Shown: positions 51,470 through 59,239 of the stretch, piece by piece
How the letters are laid out: every line of letters begins with the position of its first letter
How positions within the stretch are numbered: the first letter of the stretch is position 1
From: Scatosoma sp048465415
GTDB taxonomy: Bacteria > Bacillota > Clostridia > Christensenellales > Borkfalkiaceae
NCBI GenBank assembly: GCA_048465415.1
Contig: DBFWLO010000022.1
Coordinates: 124,001 to 188,000, forward strand
Reading direction: 5' to 3'
Length of the DNA stretch: 64,000 nucleotides
Program-made: the position numbers and the translations under genes
Notes under the pieces: generated by a model
Told to the model about the DNA's origin: nothing
Database searches by the model: none
The model's input: the letters and a program-made list of their open reading frames with translations, nothing else

Positions 51470-52324
51470 TTAACCTTTTAATCCGCCCGAGAGCGAAATA
51501 TCCATAATAGAATTCTGAAACACGGCGAACAGCGCCACGATGGGAATCATACTCATTAAAATCCCCGCGAACAACACGGGCATATCCAATGTGCGGGTAT
51601 TGATAATCTGGTACATATACAATCCCGAAGAAAGGGTGGGGAAATTTTTCAAAAACAGCAGCGGCGTCGTATAGTCGTTCCAGAAGCCGATCGCGGAAAC
51701 GATTCCCAGAGCGGAAACGACCGGAATCGCCTGCGGAAGCATGATTTTCAAAAAACAGGTAAAATGTCCCGCGCCGTCGATAAATCCCGCCTCGACGTAA
51801 CTGCTCGGCAAGGATTTGAAAAAGGAGTACAGAATCATAAAATTGAACCCGAACCCGCCGGCGAACGCTATGAGAAGCAGCGGCGATTCGATGATGCCCA
51901 AAGCCGTATATACTTTGAACTGCGAAGGCATGGTTCCGACCACGGGGATCATCATCGTCACGATCGCGATCCAATAGATCAGTTTACCGCCTGGGAATCT
52001 GTATTTTGCGACCACATACGCGACCATCGTGGAAACGGCCATGCCGCCGAAGACGCCGCCCGCCGTAAACCAGACGGAGTTAAACAACATTGTGAACATA
52101 TTGCTTCCGTCTATATCGAGAATCTCAAAGGCTCTTAAATAATTTCCGAATTCCCAGGTTTTGGGAAGCCGCACTTTGTTGGTAGTCATGTACTCCGCGG
52201 AGTTTTTCAGCGAGGAAAGAAAAGCCCATGCCAGCGGATACAGCAGGCTGATCGCATAGATCAAAAAAACGATGAAGAAAATAGGGAATACGACGCTTCT
52301 GCCGATATGCTTTTTCTTTGCCAT
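51470..52324 (-). CDS. Sugar ABC transporter permease, MalG/AraQ type
   Basis: 284 residues, six helices. The EAA loop YVEAGFIDGAGHFTCFLKIM LPQAIP (near 190) is the contact site for the ATPase. The start ATG shares one base with the stop of the other permease (TGATG), so the two are produced together. GGAGGTGG ribosome binding site. Forms the channel with the permease encoded upstream; the substrate is likely an oligosaccharide, to judge from the neighbours. Confidence 0.92.
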   Translation of the reverse strand: MAKKKHIGRSVVFPIFFIVFLIYAISLLYPLAWAFLSSLKNSAEYMTTNKVRLPKTWEFGNYLRAFEILDIDGSNMFTMLFNSVWFTAGGVFGGMAVSTMVAYVVAKYRFPGGKLIYWIAIVTMMIPVVGTMPSQFKVYTALGIIESPLLLIAFAGGFGFNFMILYSFFKSLPSSYVEAGFIDGAGHFTCFLKIMLPQAIPVVSALGIVSAIGFWNDYTTPLLFLKNFPTLSSGLYMYQIINTRTLDMPVLFAGILMSMIPIVALFAVFQNSIMDISLSGGLKG

Positions 52325-53292
52325 CAGTATTCCACCTCCGGGTCCAGACGTCTGAATACCGCTCTGACGACGATCACGATGGGAATGCTCACGAGCGTAA
52401 AGAAGATGCCGAGCGCGGCGGGATATTCCAACGCGCCGCCGCTCTGCGTTTTCTGGAAGATAAAGAAAGCGATCGTCGTCGTGTCGTTCGCGCCTGCCAC
52501 CGTCCCCGCTTCGCTGAACAAAAGAATCGGGCCGCTACTGTTGAACAGCCCCGTAAACGCCAGAATAATCGTCATCGAAACGGTGGGCCAAACCATCGGA
52601 GTGATGATATAGAATAATTCGTGGAACCAGCTTCCCCCGTCTATTTCGCAGGATTCGAGCACTTCGGCCGGGACTCTTTTCATCGCGCCCTGATACAAAA
52701 CCATATTGATGCCCAGTCCCGTCCAAACCGTATACACGATGATTGTCGCCGTGGCCGTTTTCGCGTCGCTCAAAAGCGGCGGCAATTCGTAGCCGAATAA
52801 CTTTTCGAGCAGCATATACAAGGGCCCGAACGTCTGGATAAAATTTTTAAAGACGGTGACGTACACCACTGCGGAAATGATCGAAGGAAGGAAGAAGATC
52901 ACCCGGAAGGTGCCGTATCCTCGTATCTTTTTAAACAACAGATAGGAAACGAGATAAGAGGCGGGGATCATCAGGAACACGTTGGAGGCGAAATACTTCA
53001 AGGTGTTTCTCACCGCCACTCCGACAGTGGAATTGGGCAGGGAAAATTCTTTAAACATTCTCTCAAAATTACCGAACGACCAAGCGTATTGTTCGACATA
53101 ATTTTCGTCGTAACCCAAAAATTCCCGGAAGGCCAGCATTATGGAATTGAGATTTACCGCCACATAAAAAATAAAGAAATTGATCACCGCGGCCAAAACC
53201 ATCAGATAGACGAAAATATATTTGCTTTTTCTGAACGCTTTCGGCATATCGTCGAACTGCTTCATATAACGTCCCAACAGTTTATTCCGCAC
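52324..53292 (-). CDS. Sugar ABC transporter permease, MalF/UgpA type
   Basis: 322 residues from a GTG start (53290-53292) preceded by GGGGAGGTACAAG; no ATG fits. Six helices, with the EAA loop LESCEIDGGSWFHELFYII TP near 210. First gene of the operon, behind TTGACG-16-TATAAT. Together with the next gene it forms a heterodimeric importer channel. Confidence 0.9.
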   Translation of the reverse strand: MRNKLLGRYMKQFDDMPKAFRKSKYIFVYLMVLAAVINFFIFYVAVNLNSIMLAFREFLGYDENYVEQYAWSFGNFERMFKEFSLPNSTVGVAVRNTLKYFASNVFLMIPASYLVSYLLFKKIRGYGTFRVIFFLPSIISAVVYVTVFKNFIQTFGPLYMLLEKLFGYELPPLLSDAKTATATIIVYTVWTGLGINMVLYQGAMKRVPAEVLESCEIDGGSWFHELFYIITPMVWPTVSMTIILAFTGLFNSSGPILLFSEAGTVAGANDTTTIAFFIFQKTQSGGALEYPAALGIFFTLVSIPIVIVVRAVFRRLDPEVEY

Positions 53293-53377
53293 CTTGTACC
53301 TCCCCGCTCCAAAATCCGCTTAACCGGCGCTTTGTGAAAATAGTTTTTACAAATATGTTCCTCTCTTTTTCAATTTT

Positions 53378-53405
53378 ATTATAACACGCTTTTTTCCTCC
53401 GTCAA
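53378..53405 (-). promoter_or_regulatory. Promoter of the sugar ABC operon
   Basis: Minus strand: TTGACG (53400-53405), 16-bp spacer, TATAAT (53378-53383); leader of about 75 nt. The region between it and the divergent regulator (53406-53550) is AT-rich with several GAGAAAA motifs, possibly regulator sites. Confidence 0.65.
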
Positions 53406-53553
53406 GAGAAAAAAGACTTCGGATTGTTTGCTTTTCTTTTCTCAACCGTTTCAAAAATATTGAAGCGATCAGAGAAAAACTTTTTGGTTTTCTTCTCTAT
53501 TTAGAAATTCCCCGCGCAAAAAAACAGAATTTTCGACATTTTTCTCCATCTGC

Positions 53554-53582
53554 TTGAAAAAAACCGGAAATTATGTTACAAT
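53554..53582 (+). promoter_or_regulatory. Promoter of the ArsR-type regulator gene
   Basis: Plus strand: TTGAAA (53554-53559), 17-bp spacer, TACAAT (53577-53582), 38 bp before the start codon. Confidence 0.6.
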
Positions 53583-53619
53583 GATTTTGAAATCATATTC
53601 CTGCCCGGAAGGAGGCGTT

Positions 53620-54576
53620 ATGGATAAGCATCTGGAAGCCGAAAATATCATAGATTACGCAATCTCCAACCCCGCCGACGAAAAGGACATCTGCCGGTTA
53701 GGCCGGGCGCTCTCCGTGCCCGAACGCATAAAAATCATGCGCGTTTTGCAGGAACGGCCGCACAGCATTATGGAGATCGCCGCCGCGCTGGACCTTCCCG
53801 TCTCCTCCGTTTCCTTTCACATCAACGTACTGGAAGAAGCCAGACTCATTCGCATAGAATATAAACCCGCGCCGAAAGGACACATGAAACTTTGCAGCAT
53901 CGGTACGATTTACTCCACCGTTTCCTTTACGAAAGTCAAAGAATGGGAGGAAAGCGAAATCACCGTGGAACTGCCCGTGGGCTGCTATTCGCAGTGCAAC
54001 GTTTCCAAATCTTATATGGCCGACGATGCGGGATTTATCTTTCGCGAAAGCGCGTCTTCTTACATGCTCTTCGTTCCGGACAGAATCAAGGGACAGCTTT
54101 TTTCTTTTCAGTCCGGTTACGTCGTCTATAATTTCCCCAATCTCTTCATTCTCAACAACGGACACAGGAGACTTTCCTTTTCTTTCGAATGTTGCTCGGA
54201 AGCGCCTTATTATTGCGAAAACTGGCCGAGCGATATTACGGTTTGGATCAACGACGTCGAAATCGCCACCTTCTGTTCGCCGGGAGACTTCGGCGGCAAA
54301 CGCGGGCTTTATACGCCGAGCTATTGGCAGATCAACAGTACGCAGTTCGGGCTTTTGAAAAGGTTCTCCATCGACGACAACGGGTGTTACGTCGATAATA
54401 TCTTCGACAATAAAAACCATTGTTTCGACGATCTCAAATTAGAGACGGCAAAATTTATCGAGCTGAAAATCGGCATCAAAGAAAACGCCAAACATGTCGG
54501 CGGAATTAATATTTTCGGTAAAAAATTCGGAAATTACCCGCAGGATATTTTGATGATTCTATCCAAACCGGATTGA
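53620..54576 (+). CDS. ArsR-type HTH regulator with large C-terminal domain (318 aa)
   Basis: ATG at 53620 directly after GGAAGGAGGCGTT; an earlier in-frame ATG would lie inside the promoter. Winged helix about 25-95: LSVPERIKIMRVLQERPHSI MEIAAALDLPVSSVSFHINV LEEARLIR, the ArsR pattern without metal-binding cysteines in helix 3. The remaining 210 residues form a beta-rich domain (CSEAPYYCENWPSDITVWIN, FCSPGDFGGKRGLYTPSYWQ) that resembles a jelly-roll sugar-binding fold. Such ArsR fusions beside sugar transporters are likely glycan sensors. Divergent from the ABC operon it presumably controls. Confidence 0.8.
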   Translation: MDKHLEAENIIDYAISNPADEKDICRLGRALSVPERIKIMRVLQERPHSIMEIAAALDLPVSSVSFHINVLEEARLIRIEYKPAPKGHMKLCSIGTIYSTVSFTKVKEWEESEITVELPVGCYSQCNVSKSYMADDAGFIFRESASSYMLFVPDRIKGQLFSFQSGYVVYNFPNLFILNNGHRRLSFSFECCSEAPYYCENWPSDITVWINDVEIATFCSPGDFGGKRGLYTPSYWQINSTQFGLLKRFSIDDNGCYVDNIFDNKNHCFDDLKLETAKFIELKIGIKENAKHVGGINIFGKKFGNYPQDILMILSKPD

Positions 54577-54620
54577 TACGCTTTCCCATCGGTACGCTTG
54601 TCCGACGGTATTTTGACGAC

Positions 54621-54659
54621 AAAAAACGCACGGACTTTTTATCGTCCATGCGCTTTTTA
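54621..54659. terminator. Bidirectional terminator between convergent genes
   Basis: AAAACGCACGGAC ... GTCCATGCGCTTTT with T-runs on both strands. It serves the rightward regulator and the leftward DUF11 operon. Confidence 0.75.
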
Positions 54660-54714
54660 TATTCATTCCTTCCGGAAAGAGTTTTTTAAGTCGTCCCGGC
54701 TCAGAAAGCGTGTT

Positions 54715-54960
54715 TTAAAAACAGCAGCCGTTCATCAGCCAACAGGGACACCCGCAGGCACAATTACACACGTCGCAACAAGGGCAACAATTTTCGGCGC
54801 AGCGGGACGGATAAGCCGTTCGGGAAAGATCGTATTGATAGCGCGTTTCCGTCGGGACGGGATTCTCCGCGATGGTCGTCTGCACGGGATTGCTGCTGAT
54901 CTCGATCGGAGTCGCGCCCGAATTGTCTATCACTCGGGATACGTTGGTAATCGTAATCAT
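54715..54960 (-). CDS. Small protein with Cys-rich tail (81 aa)
   Basis: Starts one base after the stop of the DUF11 gene (AAGGTAAACTAAA before the ATG). MITITNVSRVIDNSGATPIE resembles the opening of its upstream neighbour (MTITNQSN). The last 25 residues contain ten cysteines (CAENCCPCCDVCNCACGCPC). Such tails form cross-linked surface or coat layers, or bind metal. It is presumably secreted or assembled with the DUF11 proteins, although no signal peptide is visible. No family recognised. Confidence 0.6.
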   Translation of the reverse strand: MITITNVSRVIDNSGATPIEISSNPVQTTIAENPVPTETRYQYDLSRTAYPSRCAENCCPCCDVCNCACGCPCWLMNGCCF

Positions 54961-54961
54961 T

Positions 54962-55735
54962 TTAGTTTACCTTGACGTCAAATTCCACCGTCGCGTTTGC
55001 GCCGGCCGCCAGATCAGGCAGAGGGAAACCTGTCGCCGGGTTATAGGCGGGATAGGACGTTCCTCCTATTTTTACGCTGCCCGACACGAACGTGGTGCCG
55101 GCGGGAATGGGATCGGTGAAGGTAAGATTCGTTTTTGTCTGCGTACCCGGATTGGTGATTACGGACGTGTAATGCAGAGTTTCTCCCGAAGCGGCGACAG
55201 CCTTATCGACGCTCTTGACGTTCGTCATGCGCGTGGAAACTACCGCGAGGAAAAGATCGTTCGTATCTTCCGCATAGGTTACCGGGCCTCTGACGGGATC
55301 GTTGACCGTATAGTTGATGGTAGCGCGGTTTACGACGGGAGTTTGCGTCATGGGGCTATCCGCGCGGATCGTATACGTCACGGTAACTCTTCCGTCCGCG
55401 GGAATCTCGGGCAACGGAAACCCGGAAGCGAGATCGTAGGAAGGCTGCGAAACGCCGTTGACGACGACGCTGCCCGGCACATAACTTGCGCCGCCCGTCA
55501 TTACGTCTTTGAAAAAAGCGTTTTGCAGCGTGACGCTCGAATTATTGGTGATGACAACGGTCTGCCGCGCCGTTTCGCCTTCGCTCAGAAACGTGCGGTC
55601 GGAACTTTTCACTTTACTCACGGAATGGGTGAGTATTTCCGTATTGACAGTATTGCTCTCCTGCTCTCCGCTCTGTGTGGACTGATCGGGCAGAATATAA
55701 TTGTACTTAACGTTGGACTGATTGGTTATTGTCAT
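54962..55735 (-). CDS. DUF11-repeat protein (257 aa)
   Basis: Two DUF11 (B. anthracis-type conserved) repeats: about 60-150 (RQTVVITNNSSVTLQNAFFK, SYVPGSVVVNGVSQPSYD) and about 175-257 (LHYTSVITNPGTQTKTNLTF, FVSGSVKIGGTSYPAYN). There is no signal peptide, as for spore-coat or appendage proteins exported or assembled differently. Second gene of a three-gene operon. The repeats are almost the same as those of the 567-residue protein encoded upstream, so they probably assemble together. Confidence 0.8.
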   Translation of the reverse strand: MTITNQSNVKYNYILPDQSTQSGEQESNTVNTEILTHSVSKVKSSDRTFLSEGETARQTVVITNNSSVTLQNAFFKDVMTGGASYVPGSVVVNGVSQPSYDLASGFPLPEIPADGRVTVTYTIRADSPMTQTPVVNRATINYTVNDPVRGPVTYAEDTNDLFLAVVSTRMTNVKSVDKAVAASGETLHYTSVITNPGTQTKTNLTFTDPIPAGTTFVSGSVKIGGTSYPAYNPATGFPLPDLAAGANATVEFDVKVN

Positions 55736-55762
55736 AATGAATGAAATCTCCTGTAAAAATTT

Positions 55763-57466
55763 TTAGTCGATGGTTACCCGAAACGTAACCGTGGCGCTTT
55801 GGCCGGGAAGTAAATTGGGAATCGTGAAACCGAGCGCCGGATTCAACGCGGGAACTTCCGCGCCGTCGATCGATACCGAGCCGGGGACAAAAGCGGTGCC
55901 CGCGGGCGCCGGATCTGAAAAATATACGTCGGTCACGGGCAAAGTTCCCTTATTGGCGATCACCGTCGTATAAAGCAGTTCTTCTCCGCTCGCGGCGACG
56001 CCCTTATCCACGCTTTTCACGGACGTTATTTCCATCTGGATAATATAGCAAACGGCGTAATTGGAATTGGAAACGCCCGTGACGGTATTCCCCGGGAAAG
56101 GACTGAACGTATACACGGCCTGAGCGACGTTGAAAAGAGGATTTTGCGCGGGAACGGAATCCGCGCGGACGGAAAATTCGATTCGGGCAGCCGCGCCCGC
56201 CGCGAGAGGTCCGAACGTGACGGGAAGACTTCCCGCATACGACTCGCCGTCTATTCTGACGGAACCGGGCACCAGCGCGGCTTCGCCGGGCAGCAGGTCG
56301 TTGATAACGATCGTATCCGCTCGGATCGAACCTGTATTGATGATATTCAACGTATATCCGATCTCTTCGCCCACTTCCGCATAGGTTTTGTCGACGCTTT
56401 TTTGCAGTTGCAAAGCCGCGCCTTTACTGTCTATCTGCAAGGCGAGACAGTTGGGGACGTAGAGATCTCCGTTCGTCTCGAAACGCACCGCCGCGGTAGT
56501 CTGGCCGGCGGTAAGCCGTGAAGAAACGTCCACAGCCGTAATATCCCAGCCTTGACGGCAACCGGAAGTATTCGTGCCCGCGGCGGCGTCGGCGTTTCTC
56601 GTGCCAAAGGTGCCCGAGGTATCCAGCGCTCCGTTTTCATCGTTGATCTGGGAGGCGAAAAATTTATCCGCCGGATTATTCGGCCCCGAAAGGGCCGTAA
56701 GCGACGCGGTATTTCTGCCGAACAACAGTCTGTCGTTTGCGAGGACGGCGTCCCCTTCCTGGGCGGAAACGAATAGCTTTCCCGTGACGGGAAGCGCGTC
56801 GGGGGTGATAAAATCGGTGAGCGTAATATCCGTGCTCCCCGAAGAGGGAGCGACCACTACCCCGCCGCTCCATAAGGTGAGATCGCGAAGCGGCAGGGAC
56901 GGGTTTTCATACACGACCGCCAACGTCCAGCCGGCATGGTTGGTCTCCGAAGTGCGGGCGTCCAGAACTTCGATGAGCGCGGGGACTTTACCCGCGGCGT
57001 ACGTTCCGCCTCCGCCGTTCTTCACCAGCGTCGTCACGTCGGCGGTGCGTACGTAAAAACCGACGGTGAGACCGTCTTCGGTGATATTGAAATTTTGTTT
57101 TGTCGTCGCGGCGGGAGTAATAGGGTTGCTGCCGGAAGGCGTGATAAATTCTATGGGATTATCCAAAAGCGCGGAGATATTGTTCGCGCCCGATCGGTAC
57201 AGCCCGCCCCATATCAATTCCGCGTATAAGACCGTACTGCCGGCGGGAAGGCCGAGGACGGCGGAGGAACCGTTTTGCGTATAGTCCAGCGTCGTACCTG
57301 CGGGAAACGCGGAAACTTGCAGCGAAGTATCCCGGCTGATAAACGCCCCGATCGACCCGAGCCGGCCCGGAGAGGCGGCGTTCGCCGCTTTGCTCAGCCC
57401 CAGTGTGTTCCCCGTGAAGACGATCCCTCCGTTTTTTATTGCAGAGTATCTTTCTATAATAGGCAT
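55763..57466 (-). CDS. DUF11-repeat surface or coat protein (567 aa)
   Basis: ATG at 57464-57466 after GGAGGTTTAAATAT (an upstream ATG lacks a ribosome binding site). The N-terminal domain (about 1-330) starts MPIIERYSAIKNGGIVFTGN TLGLS and contains AELIWGGLYRSGANNISALL and NHAGWTLAVVYENPSLPLRD, a form seen in large DUF11 proteins of Firmicutes. Two or more DUF11 repeats follow (about 355-567; EEIGYTLNIINTGSIRADTI, GEELLYTTVIANKGTLPVTD). No signal peptide and no anchor. A role in a surface or spore layer is inferred. Confidence 0.78.
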   Translation of the reverse strand: MPIIERYSAIKNGGIVFTGNTLGLSKAANAASPGRLGSIGAFISRDTSLQVSAFPAGTTLDYTQNGSSAVLGLPAGSTVLYAELIWGGLYRSGANNISALLDNPIEFITPSGSNPITPAATTKQNFNITEDGLTVGFYVRTADVTTLVKNGGGGTYAAGKVPALIEVLDARTSETNHAGWTLAVVYENPSLPLRDLTLWSGGVVVAPSSGSTDITLTDFITPDALPVTGKLFVSAQEGDAVLANDRLLFGRNTASLTALSGPNNPADKFFASQINDENGALDTSGTFGTRNADAAAGTNTSGCRQGWDITAVDVSSRLTAGQTTAAVRFETNGDLYVPNCLALQIDSKGAALQLQKSVDKTYAEVGEEIGYTLNIINTGSIRADTIVINDLLPGEAALVPGSVRIDGESYAGSLPVTFGPLAAGAAARIEFSVRADSVPAQNPLFNVAQAVYTFSPFPGNTVTGVSNSNYAVCYIIQMEITSVKSVDKGVAASGEELLYTTVIANKGTLPVTDVYFSDPAPAGTAFVPGSVSIDGAEVPALNPALGFTIPNLLPGQSATVTFRVTID

Positions 57467-57488
57467 ATATTTAAACCTCCAACAAAAA

Positions 57489-57534
57489 AAATATTGCATG
57501 ACGATCGGGCAACAACCAGATCATTATGCAATAT
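57489..57534 (-). other. Leader hairpin with T-run before the DUF11 operon
   Basis: ATATTGCAT and ATGCAATAT enclose about 28 nt (with an inner GATC/GATC pair), followed on the minus strand by eight T and the ribosome binding site. It has the shape of a terminator, placed between a TTGACA promoter near 57570 and the first gene. This suggests an attenuator. Confidence 0.5.
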
Positions 57535-57610
57535 CTTTATATAGTTGTTGTATATTATCCTATGTCAAAGCGGAAAATAACGTGCTTATACACAGTATAA
57601 CAGACGGGAA

Positions 57611-59083
57611 TCATTTCTCCGAAAGAGTATCTTTTCTACGAGCGTTTTCCTTTTCGTACTTACACTTTTTTGTCGCGGGTTCGGAAATAACGTTTCCGTC
57701 CACGTCGAACCGCGAACCATGGCAGGGGCAATCCCAGGTGTTGGTGTCCCCGTTCCATTTCAATTCGCAGTGCATGTGCGGACACATGCGCCCGATCACA
57801 TGCAAGTTACCCGAAAAATCCCGGTAGACCGCGCGTCTTTTTCCGTTATGGAAAACGATCATGCCGCGTCCCGCCGGTATGTCCGCCGCCGTTTTCGCCG
57901 GCAGACGGAAATATCCGAGAAAGATGCCAGAGACGTTGGTCAGCGCATTGGAAATAAAGGCGCCGAAAGACTTTTTTATATGCCTCTGCGGCGAAAAGAG
58001 CTCGGCGTAAGGATTGTCGTTACCAAGCAGCATATCTTTAAGAAGCTCCGAACAGACCATCGCGTTTGTCATGCCCCATTTATTGAACCCCGTGACGACA
58101 TATACGTCGTCGAGATTTTTCGCGTACTTTCCCGCCATGGGCATACCGTCGAACGTCATCACGTCCTCCGCGCACCATTCATGCGTGACAGTCCCCTCGC
58201 CGAACGCGCTTTGGGCATGTTTTTCGAGCAGATCGAAATGTTTTTCGCCTTCGAACCTGCCCGTGCGGTGATCCCCGCCGCCCAGAAGCGTGCCCTGCGC
58301 GTAAGGACGGACGGATAAGCCGTCTTCACGCTCGTCGAGATACATGTCCGCCGTATATTTTTCCTTGACGGCCAGCGTATAGGACATGGACTGCCGCAGC
58401 TTCATGAAATAACCGCCGTGCGAATTGATAATCGGATAATGCGTGGCGACTATTATTTTCTTCGCCCGGATATCCCCTCCTTCCGTGTGCAGTATCTTAC
58501 GATCCGCATCGATATCCACCACGCGGGTAGACTCGTAGATCTCGAAGTTTACGGGCAGCGCCGATAAAAATTTCAGCGGATCGAAGAGATATTGTCCTCC
58601 CATTTTCACCGCATATCTTCCCACCGCTAAATTCTCCTGCGCAAATTCGCATTCCGCTCCGATTTTGCTCAGGACTTGAAATAACCTTTCTGTTTTACAG
58701 CGTTTGTCATGGGTAAAGATATACCCGTCGCATTCCCGCCAATCGCAGTTTATTTGATAACGTTGCACAAGTTCTTCAAAGCCGCGTATACCGTCGAACT
58801 GAGACCGATAATACTGTCTCGCGGCATGCTCGCCGTAGCGGTCGAAAAGCTCCGTGTAAACGTTGCCCTGATGGGAAGAAATCTTAGCCGTCGTCCGTCC
58901 CGTCGTGCCCGAAAACAATCTGTCCGCTTCTACGAGCGTCACCGCCACCCCCGCTTCGGCGAGCCGAAAAGCAGTAAGATAGCCGGCGATACCGCCGCCT
59001 GCGATCACCGTATCGCGTTCGATATTTTCTTCCAGCCGGGGATACTTCTTCGTTTTCTTTTTCCATACCGATCGATATTCCAT
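57611..59083 (-). CDS. FAD-dependent oxidoreductase with C-terminal Rieske domain
   Basis: 490 residues from the ATG at 59081-59083 (MEYRSVWKKKTKKYPRLEE) after AAAGGGG; an earlier ATG has no ribosome binding site. FAD-binding GGGIAGYLTAFRLAEAGV near 28, a GTTGRTTAKISS loop and VTGFNKWGMTNAMVCSELL near 330 mark the glycine-oxidase-like (DAO) fold. The Rieske domain (about 400-480) has CPHMHCELKWN and CPCHGSRFDVDG with both Cys-His pairs for a 2Fe-2S cluster. Proteins of this build are widespread in Firmicutes; the substrate is unknown. Single gene, not part of the GH3 cassette. Confidence 0.88.
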   Translation of the reverse strand: MEYRSVWKKKTKKYPRLEENIERDTVIAGGGIAGYLTAFRLAEAGVAVTLVEADRLFSGTTGRTTAKISSHQGNVYTELFDRYGEHAARQYYRSQFDGIRGFEELVQRYQINCDWRECDGYIFTHDKRCKTERLFQVLSKIGAECEFAQENLAVGRYAVKMGGQYLFDPLKFLSALPVNFEIYESTRVVDIDADRKILHTEGGDIRAKKIIVATHYPIINSHGGYFMKLRQSMSYTLAVKEKYTADMYLDEREDGLSVRPYAQGTLLGGGDHRTGRFEGEKHFDLLEKHAQSAFGEGTVTHEWCAEDVMTFDGMPMAGKYAKNLDDVYVVTGFNKWGMTNAMVCSELLKDMLLGNDNPYAELFSPQRHIKKSFGAFISNALTNVSGIFLGYFRLPAKTAADIPAGRGMIVFHNGKRRAVYRDFSGNLHVIGRMCPHMHCELKWNGDTNTWDCPCHGSRFDVDGNVISEPATKKCKYEKENARRKDTLSEK

Positions 59084-59155
59084 TTTTTTTGCCCCTTTAC
59101 GCTTCTTAGTTTGCCCCCGAACCCGCACCGTCATACGTTTTTTTCTTTCGGCATG

Positions 59156-59191
59156 AAAAAAAACGCCCGCGCTATCCCGCAGGCGTTTTTT
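59156..59191. terminator. Terminator after the third anchored GH3
   Basis: AAAAAACGCC ... GGCGTTTTTT with an inner GCG/CGC pair. Confidence 0.8.
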
Positions 59192-59239
59192 CTGTTTTTT
59201 CAGGTCTGAAACCGATTACATTTCCGTCCTGTTTTTTCG

